Shown here one piece after another: positions 1-8,918 of a stretch of 64,000 nt of DNA (position 1 is its first letter; every line of letters begins with the position of its first letter). Origin of the DNA: Candidatus Magnetomicrobium cryptolimnococcus. Lineage in GTDB: Bacteria > Nitrospirota > Thermodesulfovibrionia > Thermodesulfovibrionales > Magnetobacteriaceae. Both the position numbers and the translations under genes were made by a program. The notes beneath the pieces are model-generated. The model was not told the DNA's origin. It worked only from the letters and a program-made list of their open reading frames with translations, and searched no databases. The stretch covers positions 1 to 64,000 of the forward strand of contig JAGYWI010000001.1 of assembly GCA_018606805.1 (NCBI GenBank). Direction: 5' to 3'.

Positions 1-128
1 CAATTCTTCTATTAAAAACCGCTAACACTACCTTTATCTTTCAATTTTATAACACATAAACTCCAGCTTTATCCATTTTAGCATACATTTTTGTACTCTA
101 TCCCACCCCTCCATCCTCTCGATTTTCA

Positions 129-158
129 TTTCCGAGAAATCTCAGGTAGGCTAAAAAC
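129..158 (-). repeat. Degenerate leader-distal CRISPR repeat
   Basis: The last 15 nt of this copy (144-158) match the array repeat exactly, but the first half is scrambled. Decay of the terminal repeat is normal at the end farthest from the leader. It supports minus-strand transcription of the array. Bases 1-128 to its left show no gene or repeat that I recognise. Confidence 0.85.
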
Positions 159-3004
159 TATTGATAAGTTCTACGATATTGACTTGCCTAATGTGTTTCA
201 ATTCCTCATAGGTAGGCTAAAAACCTATTATTGACATATAGTATCACCTATGATTTTTAAGTTTCAATTCCTCATAGGTAGGCTAAAAACAAACAGTTAA
301 AGAAAGCAAAAAATGTTCAATTATAAGTTTCAATTCCTCATAGGTAGGCTAAAAACGATAACCCGTTGAATCTAAAGGTGTAAAATTAATATGTTTCAAT
401 TCCTCATAGGTAGGCTAAAAACCAAGAATATGAAGTATTATACATATGAGGATTTGGAGTTTCAATTCCTCATAGGTAGGCTAAAAACTGGTGTATCTTC
501 TTCAGTAACTCTTGAATATTACAAGGTTTCAATTCCTCATAGGTAGGCTAAAAACGAGCAATAGAATTTATAGGGGATAACAGATTACGGAGTTTCAATT
601 CCTCATAGGTAGGCTAAAAACTTAAATTCAACGTATTGTAATAAAGTAGATGTTAGGTTTCAATTCCTCATAGGTAGGCTAAAAACTTACAACTGCCAAG
701 ACATTGGCTGTTATACTTGTTATGTTTCAATTCCTCATAGGTAGGCTAAAAACGGTCCAAATAAACGTATATCATCATCATATGCGTAGTTTCAATTCCT
801 CATAGGTAGGCTAAAAACTCATTTACAACGCCCACAAGTATTATTAAAAATATTGTTTCAATTCCTCATAGGTAGGCTAAAAACCATAGTGCATGAGCAC
901 TACAATAAAATTAAAGTGAGGGTTTCAATTCCTCATAGGTAGGCTAAAAACGATCAGAGCATATCTGAATTATCTCTGGATAAACTGGTTTCAATTCCTC
1001 ATAGGTAGGCTAAAAACATACTTGACAGGGTATACAGGCTCAGGTTTTTTCCAGTTTCAATTCCTCATAGGTAGGCTAAAAACATCATCACAAACAACAA
1101 ATAATTTAATAACTGCATAGTTTCAATTCCTCATAGGTAGGCTAAAAACTGCTGACACAGGTTGAATTGATTTGATTGCATGACGGTTTCAATTCCTCAT
1201 AGGTAGGCTAAAAACATTTCAAAAACTTGAAAACTCTGACTATCTTTTACGGTTTCAATTCCTCATAGGTAGGCTAAAAACTCCAAAACGGAGAATTACA
1301 TTGATAGGAGTTACAAAAGTTTCAATTCCTCATAGGTAGGCTAAAAACGTATTGATGTTCCGTTAGTGTTCATATCAAGTAAAAGTTTCAATTCCTCATA
1401 GGTAGGCTAAAAACTCGTAGTCTTGTTCTCTGAGCGCTTCTTGAGATTCATGTTTCAATTCCTCATAGGTAGGCTAAAAACATACTTGACAGGGTATACA
1501 GGCTCAGGTTTTTTCCAGTTTCAATTCCTCATAGGTAGGCTAAAAACGTGGAGACGGTTAGATCAATGCTAGCAGTGCTAGGAGGTTTCAATTCCTCATA
1601 GGTAGGCTAAAAACATACATAATGGGGTAATAAAGACAAAAAGATAGCACGTTTCAATTCCTCATAGGTAGGCTAAAAACATTGTTTTTTTTGCTCAATA
1701 CTAATCTTTCTTTCTGGTTTCAATTCCTCATAGGTAGGCTAAAAACGAAACCCCCTCTATAGTAGAAACCCCCTCTATAGTAGTTTCAATTCCTCATAGG
1801 TAGGCTAAAAACATAGTGTAGATACTTCCTAATAGTGTAGATACTTCCGTTTCAATTCCTCATAGGTAGGCTAAAAACTTACAACAACAGTGTCTTCTGT
1901 AGTACAGAAGAGTGAGTTTCAATTCCTCATAGGTAGGCTAAAAACACGTAGTAGGGTACATTGGACACATTCACTCATACTGTTTCAATTCCTCATAGGT
2001 AGGCTAAAAACGCACACCAGGCTCGCCCGTTGCCCATGCGTTATATGGTTTCAATTCCTCATAGGTAGGCTAAAAACCAATATTTGCAATAACACACCAT
2101 TGATTTTTTCTGTGTTTCAATTCCTCATAGGTAGGCTAAAAACTTTTAATAACCATATGTTTTCAGGGAGGAAAATATAGTTTCAATTCCTCATAGGTAG
2201 GCTAAAAACTCTATGATGTTTTTTTGGAGCTGGCGTTTGATATTGGTTTCAATTCCTCATAGGTAGGCTAAAAACGGTCTTTAAAAAACTCATATTGTTC
2301 AAAGATTTTCATGTTTCAATTCCTCATAGGTAGGCTAAAAACTCTACAAAGTTGACCACTGTACGATGGTCAACTTTGGTTTCAATTCCTCATAGGTAGG
2401 CTAAAAACGGTGCCATCATTTCAAACCATTGCTCGAATATTGGAGTTTCAATTCCTCATAGGTAGGCTAAAAACGGGGCTACTCCGTGAGATAGATTCAC
2501 TTGTTTATTAGTTTCAATTCCTCATAGGTAGGCTAAAAACTGCTAATACCCCTCAAGAAGTGGGGAATGGGATTTAGTTTCAATTCCTCATAGGTAGGCT
2601 AAAAACCAACTTACTGGTCTTGAATTTTTGGGGGGAAAATGGTTTCAATTCCTCATAGGTAGGCTAAAAACCAGAAACAAAAAATGGAATCATTACCCTT
2701 ATCTAATTGTTTCAATTCCTCATAGGTAGGCTAAAAACATTTTTTAAATTATATTCATCTATCATATACGCTAGTTTCAATTCCTCATAGGTAGGCTAAA
2801 AACCAGAAAACGGTAATGGAAAGTGGTCCCTTTGAGTTTAGTTTCAATTCCTCATAGGTAGGCTAAAAACTTAGCAGTATTAGAGCAGGTCAAAGATGAT
2901 GCTTTATGTTTCAATTCCTCATAGGTAGGCTAAAAACTAAGAAAGGAGGAATTATGCGACATGAGAACAACAGAGTTTCAATTCCTCATAGGTAGGCTAA
3001 AAAC
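129..3004 (-). CRISPR. Type I-B CRISPR array, 43 spacers
   Basis: A 30-nt direct repeat recurs every 64-68 nt. I count 43 intact copies (first 195-224, last 2975-3004) plus a degenerate copy at 129-158, so 43 spacers of about 34-38 nt. Read on the minus strand, the repeat begins GTTTTTAGCC and ends ATTGAAAC, the typical 8-nt crRNA 5' handle made by Cas6 in type I-B systems. This puts the leader at the right-hand (3005) side, next to cas2. The degenerate repeat at the far left fits a leader-distal end. The intact copies appear identical. Unusual spacers: a perfect duplicate (1018-1053 and 1482-1517), two tandem-repeat spacers (1747-1782, 1813-1848) and two palindromic ones (1879-1915, 2343-2378). 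Confidence 0.98.
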
Positions 3005-3090
3005 CCATTTTTGCCTTATAAAATAACACTTTTTATCAAAGAGCGTTTAACCATTGAAATTATTATAAACTATAATCTCTTGATTTGCAA
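3005..3090 (-). promoter_or_regulatory. CRISPR leader with array promoter
   Basis: AT-rich leader between the first repeat (ending 3004) and the cas2 terminator. On the minus strand it has a -35 box TTGCAA at 3085-3090, a 17-nt spacer and a perfect -10 box TATAAT at 3062-3067. The predicted start is near 3055, about 50 nt before the first repeat, so the array would have its own promoter. The call rests on motif match and spacing only. Confidence 0.75.
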
Positions 3091-3144
3091 GAAAAATTTT
3101 TGCGTCGGTCTCCAGTGTTTTTTACGCTATTGGAGGGCGACGCA
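3091..3144 (-). terminator. Terminator after cas2
   Basis: A stem-loop starts directly after the cas2 stop codon. TGCGTCG (3101-3107) pairs with CGACGCA (3138-3144), and CTCCA (3110-3114) pairs with TGGAG (3131-3135). On the minus strand it is followed by AAAATTTTT. It would separate the cas mRNA from the array transcript. The T-tract is displaced by about four A residues, so efficiency is uncertain. Confidence 0.65.
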
Positions 3145-3417
3145 TTATAATATTAGTTGCTCCCCTCCCTTTTGTATACCTATTACCTCCTTATCACTAT
3201 ACATCAATGTTCTAAATTTATATATTATCACCGAGTCCTCTTCTTCCTTTACTTTCTTTTTAAGCTCCACTTTCAATTTTTCCAGTTGGCTGTTTGTTAT
3301 TTCTCCTTCAAATACAGAGTTTTGTATCCAATTCAAATACTTTCTACATATTTTTAAAATCTTTGTTACACGTTCCTGTTTTATATCATATACCAATATC
3401 ACATACACTTTTATCAC
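3145..3417 (-). CDS. cas2: CRISPR adaptation endonuclease Cas2
   Basis: 90 aa, normal Cas2 length. The start (IKVYVILVYDI) is the Cas2 beta-1 strand with the conserved Asp, followed by a ferredoxin-like fold ending in a strand containing VIIYKF. Cas2 forms the scaffold of the Cas1-Cas2 integrase, which inserts new spacers at the leader-proximal repeat. It is the last gene of the operon. Its ATG overlaps the cas1 stop by 4 nt (ATGA), a sign of translational coupling, and a hairpin terminator follows immediately. Position and family assignment are mutually consistent. Confidence 0.95.
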   Translation of the reverse strand: MIKVYVILVYDIKQERVTKILKICRKYLNWIQNSVFEGEITNSQLEKLKVELKKKVKEEEDSVIIYKFRTLMYSDKEVIGIQKGGEQLIL

Positions 3418-4409
3418 CAGCGACCTATATAAGGCTCATAATCCTGAGTTCCCATTAAATGTTTTTCTATTTTATATAGTTCAAGTCTTATTAGTCGCCT
3501 ATACGATACGTTTTTGTCTAAATCGCTATGGTGTATCGTTGTTTTCAGTCTATTATCCATTTCTGACACAAATATTTCCTTCCCTTTTTGATTTAAAATT
3601 ATACCATCCAACTTTTCCTCAAAGTGTTGAGCCTTCAGCATTCCTTTATTAAGAAGTGTAAAGATTACTCTATCTACGATTATCGGTTTAAATATCTCAG
3701 CAACATCAAGATTTAAGCTAAATCGCCGAAAGTTTGTTGTATGCAGGTAACCAATTCTTGGATCAAGGTGTGTTTTATAAATCTCGCTTAAGGCTGTTGT
3801 ATAAATAATCGAGTTGCCAAAGCTTATCAGGGCATTTAATCTATTTTGGGGCGGTCGCTTACTTCTTTCTTCAAACATAAAATCCTTATTTTTTATAATT
3901 ATATCAAAGGTTTTGTAATATTGCTCTCTTATATTGCCTTCTATTGCCATAAGTTCTTCTGTAGTTTGACAGGTATTTATTTTGTCTTTTAATATATCTA
4001 TGCTTGATATGTTTTCACTTAGAGTGCTTCCCCTATTTTCATAATAGCTAATAACCTTATTTATATTAGCAACAGCGCCATTTACAAATTTTTGTGCCAA
4101 AGCTAACCTTTGCTTTTCGTTTAAATAAAACTCCGCCTGCTTCAAAGTCATATACCCGGAGTTTAAGTGCTCCCTCGGATAATATGAACCTACGTAATAA
4201 TCATAATGATTAAAAAAGTGCATTATTATTTCTGCCTTTGTTAAAAACTCCAAAAACCGTTTATTGACAGTTACCTCACCAAAAATCATTATCTCAGCAG
4301 TAGTTTCAACTGGAATGAATTTTCTCCCGCCCTCTTCTGTTTCATAGTATAACGTATTATCTTTTCTTTTTAGTTCACCATCGGAAAAAATGTATATCGT
4401 ATTTTTCAT
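3414..4409 (-). CDS. cas1: CRISPR integrase Cas1
   Basis: 331 aa from the ATG at 4409; an upstream GTG at 4418 is possible. I chose the ATG because it forms an ATGA overlap with the cas4 stop. It has the N-terminal beta domain (NTIYIFSDGEL) and the C-terminal helical catalytic domain. Visible motifs are NALISFGNSIIYT, LDPRIGYLHT and RRFSLNLDVAEIFKP, which carry the family's metal-binding Glu/His/Asp positions. The type I-B length is normal. Cas1 is the catalytic subunit that joins protospacers to the repeat. Neighbours cas4 and cas2 complete the adaptation module, so the locus looks able to acquire spacers. Confidence 0.97.
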   Translation of the reverse strand: MKNTIYIFSDGELKRKDNTLYYETEEGGRKFIPVETTAEIMIFGEVTVNKRFLEFLTKAEIIMHFFNHYDYYVGSYYPREHLNSGYMTLKQAEFYLNEKQRLALAQKFVNGAVANINKVISYYENRGSTLSENISSIDILKDKINTCQTTEELMAIEGNIREQYYKTFDIIIKNKDFMFEERSKRPPQNRLNALISFGNSIIYTTALSEIYKTHLDPRIGYLHTTNFRRFSLNLDVAEIFKPIIVDRVIFTLLNKGMLKAQHFEEKLDGIILNQKGKEIFVSEMDNRLKTTIHHSDLDKNVSYRRLIRLELYKIEKHLMGTQDYEPYIGRW

Positions 4410-4906
4410 GACCAGCACAGCTCCCCATATCCACAGTTTTTACAGTAATGTATGTGCTGTCTTTCTGGCACCTTCTCGTTTGTTGCTATGGATATTATTT
4501 CTGCCTCCACCACCTCTAACTCTTTTTCTAACTCCTGCGTAAGTGTAACCTCTATGGTTTTCTTCTCCTTTGGAAATAAAAGCTCACCTTTAACAACTAC
4601 CCCACTTTCTTTAAGAGTCTTTAAATAAAAGGCTAGCTGCATGGTTGCGCTTTTTACAAATGTGGAGCTTTTCTTAACCTCTCCAATCACTATTTCACCG
4701 TCTCTTTTTCTAAGCACATCTATGGCAATATTGCCTATCATTATTTCTTTTTTCTCACGTTTATAGCTTTCTTCCGATATAAGCCGCCCTATTTCAATAA
4801 AAGGATTATCTTGCTGTGGCTCAAGTTTGCGTGCCATAAACCACACCTCGCGCTTACATATGAAATAGTACCAAATAAGTGTACCATTTATACTTAAATC
4901 TACCAA
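4406..4906 (-). CDS. cas4: CRISPR-associated exonuclease Cas4
   Basis: 166 aa, RecB-like nuclease of the PD-(D/E)XK family. The N-terminal GTLIWYYFICKREVW holds the first cluster cysteine. The C-terminal HYCKNCGYGELCWS gives three more, the usual four ligands of the Cas4 [4Fe-4S] cluster. The core IGEVKKSS is the catalytic E-x-K element. Cas4 trims prespacers and helps select PAM-bearing ends in the correct orientation. It overlaps cas3 by 7 nt and cas1 by 4 nt. The first Met is favoured because the conserved GTLIWYY block lies just after it. Confidence 0.95.
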   Translation of the reverse strand: MVDLSINGTLIWYYFICKREVWFMARKLEPQQDNPFIEIGRLISEESYKREKKEIMIGNIAIDVLRKRDGEIVIGEVKKSSTFVKSATMQLAFYLKTLKESGVVVKGELLFPKEKKTIEVTLTQELEKELEVVEAEIISIATNEKVPERQHIHYCKNCGYGELCWS

Positions 4907-7230
4907 ATAGCAAGTCCCCCTTCTGTTTTAAAGCCTGTCGTTCCGTCATAGTATTCGCTCAGTTGGCTACCACCTATATACATTATATCATTAACCTTTG
5001 GAGGCTGATTTTTTGATGCCTTCAATATAGAGACTGATATTACAAATTTCGCAAACTCACCCTTTATACGAGCAAATTCCTCTTTTCTTTTCCACCTATC
5101 GCTTATTTCATAAAGCTTGGTATACGTTTGCCACACTTCCTGCGCCTCTTCATTTATCTCTACAAAAATGTCTACCTTTTCATACTTGTCCTCTATTAAC
5201 TTAAACTTAGCAATAGACTTATCCCCATCATCATAATTAAGCTCATAGGTTGCTTTAAGGATTTCTTGCTCCTGATACACCTTTCTTTCTAAACTATCAT
5301 AATATTTTTGCAATATTTTCAAACAATCCTTCTCGCAAAACTCCTCTTTTGGTATACTATCTTTGGTAGCCTTCATTAAAACTATATCATAAATAAAGCT
5401 AGAATAGCGCTTACCTTTATCATCTACCATATTAACAATAATGACTTTACCTATTTTTTGAGAGTCAGCGTTTCTATTGCACCTACCAGCGCTTTGCATT
5501 ATGCAATCAAAAGGCGCTAGGTCCCTTATCACAACGTCAAGGTCAATATCCACACCTGCTTCTACAAGCTGCGTTGAAATAACCAGTTTCTGTCCATCGT
5601 ATGTCTTGATTTCCTCTATGCGCTTGATGCGTTCATAGGGAGTTACGTGTGTAGAAAGGAAAAAAGTCTTTATATCTACCACTAACGATAACTTGCTAAA
5701 AACATTGTCGGCAGCCCCAATCGTATTCAACACAACAAGCACGGATTTATCTTCATCAATTTCGGCTTGGATTATTTCAATAATCCTATCTATCCCCTGT
5801 GGGTTTTCTATATCTGGTACAACCATATATCTATCCATCGCTTCAAAATACTTGTAAGGTGAGTTTACAAGCTCTGTACAATTCTTTGCTATCATCGGTC
5901 TTGTCGCTGTTGATAACACTATATAGCAATGAAGCCTTTCAGAAAGGTACTTAAGGGCTTCTTCTATTAAGCGCCAATACCTAACCGGTATTGCCTGCAC
6001 CTCATCAAGTATTATGATGCTGCCAGCAATCTTATTAAATTTCTTAAGCATTTTATTTTGGTAGCCTATTACAGTATGAAAAAACTGAATAAACGTTGTA
6101 ACTATAATCTCGCTGTTCCACCCCTCAATAAGCAGTTTTTCTTCACCAATTTCGTATTCATTTTCACTATCGCTACCGGTCTTATAAGAAATTTCACTTA
6201 AATGATGGTGCTTTAATAGTTGGTCAGTTGTAGGAGGCGTATTATCACCCCAAAGCCGCTCAATAACATTGTAATTTTGCTCAATAATGCTTAAAAAAGG
6301 TAGACAATATATTATTCTTGGCTTTGGTAAAGGCATTGTTGCTCTCAAGGCTTCGGCGAAGGCAAATGTAGTAAGGGTTTTACCAAGCCCTGTTGGCACA
6401 TTTAAAGATAATATAGAAGGGGCATTAATAGTGCAGACCTTAGATAGCACTTCCTCGTATACCTCATTACGCAGTTTATTAATGTCTGATGTAGGTATAT
6501 CAAGCCCTTTTTGCTGCCTATAATGTCCCACTAAATTTGACGGAATCTGCCCCCTTTCTGGCATACCGCCGGTCTTTAACCCAGCATCGCTTTTATCTGC
6601 ATCTATTAGTATAGAAAACGCTAAATTTAATCTAAAAAAATTATCCATATTATTAGGATTTATTAGCTGGCCCTTTGCACGTTTCAATTTCTTTAAATCA
6701 TCAAACGCTCCCTCTACCCCTTTTTTTAACTCATCAACAGTAACGTTTATTTCTAAAGCCAAAAGTAATTTAGCAAGGTAATTATCATTAATACAATCCA
6801 ATTGTTGATTAACTGCATCAATATCTTCTTTGTCAAAGATTAAGCTGTCTTTTAATTCTTTTAAATTCCCATGGTGATGTTTTACACAGAAAAATCCACA
6901 AAATGCAGCAAACGGCTCTTCTGGATAGAGTTTTCTTATCACCCAATAAGTAGCCAATGCAGATAGTAAAGAATGATTCGTACGCATGTCATTTTTGAGC
7001 CTTGGTTTATTTGCAGGACTTGCCGACAAATAGTTTTGAAAAAACGTTGTTGCCTTACCTAAATCGTGCAGTTTAGCGGCAATAATAATAGCATCTTTCA
7101 TATTATTACCAGGTAAAAATACTGGCACAAGCTTAGAGGCAATCTCACTTACTGCCAAGAGGTGCTCAACTAAAGGTTTATCGGGGTGGGAAAAAATATT
7201 ACTAAGGCATGAATAAGAGGTTTCGTTCAT
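4900..7230 (-). CDS. cas3: CRISPR effector nuclease-helicase Cas3 (HD + DExD/H)
   Basis: 776 aa, full-length type I Cas3. The N-terminal HD nuclease shows H23, the H55-D56 pair in KLHDLGK and a later KHHHGN. The helicase shows a Walker A motif (NVPTGLGKT, about residue 275), ILDEVQAI, STATRP, and the motif V-VI region VISTQLVEAGVDIDLD and QSAGRCNRN. It is recruited by Cascade to the displaced strand, then unwinds and degrades target DNA. The HD and helicase domains are in one chain with no missing motif. It starts 29 nt inside the end of cas5 and overlaps cas4 by 7 nt. Confidence 0.96.
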   Translation of the reverse strand: MNETSYSCLSNIFSHPDKPLVEHLLAVSEIASKLVPVFLPGNNMKDAIIIAAKLHDLGKATTFFQNYLSASPANKPRLKNDMRTNHSLLSALATYWVIRKLYPEEPFAAFCGFFCVKHHHGNLKELKDSLIFDKEDIDAVNQQLDCINDNYLAKLLLALEINVTVDELKKGVEGAFDDLKKLKRAKGQLINPNNMDNFFRLNLAFSILIDADKSDAGLKTGGMPERGQIPSNLVGHYRQQKGLDIPTSDINKLRNEVYEEVLSKVCTINAPSILSLNVPTGLGKTLTTFAFAEALRATMPLPKPRIIYCLPFLSIIEQNYNVIERLWGDNTPPTTDQLLKHHHLSEISYKTGSDSENEYEIGEEKLLIEGWNSEIIVTTFIQFFHTVIGYQNKMLKKFNKIAGSIIILDEVQAIPVRYWRLIEEALKYLSERLHCYIVLSTATRPMIAKNCTELVNSPYKYFEAMDRYMVVPDIENPQGIDRIIEIIQAEIDEDKSVLVVLNTIGAADNVFSKLSLVVDIKTFFLSTHVTPYERIKRIEEIKTYDGQKLVISTQLVEAGVDIDLDVVIRDLAPFDCIMQSAGRCNRNADSQKIGKVIIVNMVDDKGKRYSSFIYDIVLMKATKDSIPKEEFCEKDCLKILQKYYDSLERKVYQEQEILKATYELNYDDGDKSIAKFKLIEDKYEKVDIFVEINEEAQEVWQTYTKLYEISDRWKRKEEFARIKGEFAKFVISVSILKASKNQPPKVNDIMYIGGSQLSEYYDGTTGFKTEGGLAIW

Positions 7231-7933
7231 CGCTTGTCCTCACATATTTGGAAGGTCTACATTTTATTGTTTGACAGTTTACTTCAAAGATGACATCTTC
7301 ATACTGAGTAACTTGCCTGTTTTCAGCCATTTTTATAGGGATACGCTCTTTTGAATATTTCTTGCCAGACTCAAAGGCTATACCATTTGGTTTATCAGAA
7401 AGGGCAAACACCGGCAAAACCGAGTCAATCTCTATATAATCGTCCCCGGCGGATAAGACCTCACCCTCAAGCTCACCGTCAAAACAAAAACTGGCAATAC
7501 ACTCAGATATACCAAGACAGGGCGTGTATATACACCTTTGTACTTTAACAAGATTAGCAAACTCTGTTAAAAAGCTCTCATCCTCAGCAGTTATAAAAAG
7601 CGTATAACATGGGTTCTTTAGATATTCAAGCCTAATTTGCGTACGTTCTTTTATTAGGTTGAAGCCCGGTCCTTTTGCATATTTTGTCTCTATCCAATTA
7701 ACACCCATCCGAAATTTTTTAACCCTATTTTTCAATACTACAGCAGCCTTAAGGTTAGCAGAATTTAGACGATTAATATAACTATCTTTAGAAAAACCTG
7801 CCAAAGCGCCAACAATGCCGTACACAGCAGTAATCGGCGGTATTGAAAACGTAATCGGGGATGCTGTTGTATAGAATCTCTTAAAGTGCCCATAATCAGC
7901 CCATATATCAATACTAACTATGCGTATTTTCAT
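7202..7933 (-). CDS. cas5: Cascade subunit Cas5 (type I-B)
   Basis: 243 aa RAMP protein. The N-terminus (MKIRIVSIDIWADYGHFKRF) and the following PITFSIPPITAVYGIVGA are typical of the Cas5h/Cas5b family, in which the first strand and a glycine-rich turn form the ferredoxin-like fold. Cas5 caps the crRNA 5' handle and contacts Cas7 and Cas8. The gene overlaps cas7 by 20 nt and cas3 by 29 nt, so translation is probably coupled. No frame damage is seen. Confidence 0.93.
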   Translation of the reverse strand: MKIRIVSIDIWADYGHFKRFYTTASPITFSIPPITAVYGIVGALAGFSKDSYINRLNSANLKAAVVLKNRVKKFRMGVNWIETKYAKGPGFNLIKERTQIRLEYLKNPCYTLFITAEDESFLTEFANLVKVQRCIYTPCLGISECIASFCFDGELEGEVLSAGDDYIEIDSVLPVFALSDKPNGIAFESGKKYSKERIPIKMAENRQVTQYEDVIFEVNCQTIKCRPSKYVRTSDERNLLFMP

Positions 7934-8918
7934 TGACCTTAAACTCTATTTGTTCTAATGTAACGTCCTCTCCACCTTCAAACCAGCCTTTAAGCTCAAC
8001 CCTATCATCTTTAATTTGCCTAACCGTTTTGATGCGCCCTTTTTCACGCAACAATCTCCCTTTAAGAGTAGACATATCAAGCGCTACCTGTGAAACATCC
8101 CTTATAGCCTCATCACGCAGTTGAGGGTCTTTTTTTTCAAGTTTTACAAGCTTATCAACCTCACCTATGTGGAAATTTTCACCTTCTTTATATATTATTT
8201 CAAGTAATAGGCGCGGCATCTGTCCTACCTTTGAACGTGAGATAAGGTTTTTTGTCCCCTGCCACATCGCTTCAATCAATAGTTCAATGTCGCCGTCAGT
8301 CAGTTTTGTATGAATAGCAGCATTTTCATTCACAACACCATAAAAACAAATAAGTGAGTATGGCAGCAAATATTCCTCTCTAAAGGTTGCCTGTGATTTA
8401 CCTTCACCTGATGCAAAAGCACCAGTACCTTTAATCAGCATAGTATCCACACTATGTAAAGATACACCCATTTTAAACTGTACAGGGCCTGTATGGGTAA
8501 TTGAGCCTTTATGTGTGTTGTCCTTTTCGATTGGCAAGGTTACACCAAACATTCTAATATCAATACATTCATTTAACACATTACCGTTAATAATATTTAT
8601 CATATCATTTAAAGATTTTATATCTTTTTTAGCAAGAGTTTTCTTATTTTCACCATATAAAAAATCTTCAGCCCTCTTTTTGGCATCTTGAATTTTGCCG
8701 TCATCGTCTCCGATTTCACGTACAAAGATTTCCTTCCTTTTGAAATTATAAAAATAGTCCCTAACTGTCCTTTTAAGCCTAACATCAGTAACCAAGTTCT
8801 TGCCGCTTTCCTCGTCAATCCTTGGCTTATTGTCATCCACAGGGTCGCCGTTTGGATTTGCATTAGACACATCATAAATAAATAATAACTCCCGACGGTT
8901 TTTAATTGTTTCATTCAT
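7914..8918 (-). CDS. cas7: Cascade backbone subunit Cas7 (Csh2 type)
   Basis: 334 aa from ATG 8918; the open frame extends to 8972, but a GAGGG ribosome site lies 8 nt before 8918 and the family N-terminus begins here. The motif FIYDVSNANPNGDPVDDNKPR is the Csh2/DevR signature. Later GAFASGEGKSQATFREEYLLPYSL resembles the family core. Several copies of this RAMP protein wrap the crRNA spacer in Cascade. It overlaps the cas8b stop by 8 nt (ATGAATGA) and cas5 by 20 nt. Confidence 0.95.
   Translation of the reverse strand: MNETIKNRRELLFIYDVSNANPNGDPVDDNKPRIDEESGKNLVTDVRLKRTVRDYFYNFKRKEIFVREIGDDDGKIQDAKKRAEDFLYGENKKTLAKKDIKSLNDMINIINGNVLNECIDIRMFGVTLPIEKDNTHKGSITHTGPVQFKMGVSLHSVDTMLIKGTGAFASGEGKSQATFREEYLLPYSLICFYGVVNENAAIHTKLTDGDIELLIEAMWQGTKNLISRSKVGQMPRLLLEIIYKEGENFHIGEVDKLVKLEKKDPQLRDEAIRDVSQVALDMSTLKGRLLREKGRIKTVRQIKDDRVELKGWFEGGEDVTLEQIEFKVNENTHS

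Noticed and set aside
1890-2180. A 96-aa plus-strand open frame with a repeated QFLIGRLKT block.
   Set aside because: It is the translation of CRISPR repeats; the repeat unit equals the array period.
3011-3652. A 213-aa plus-strand open frame.
   Set aside because: It runs antisense to cas2 and cas1 and has no recognisable domain.
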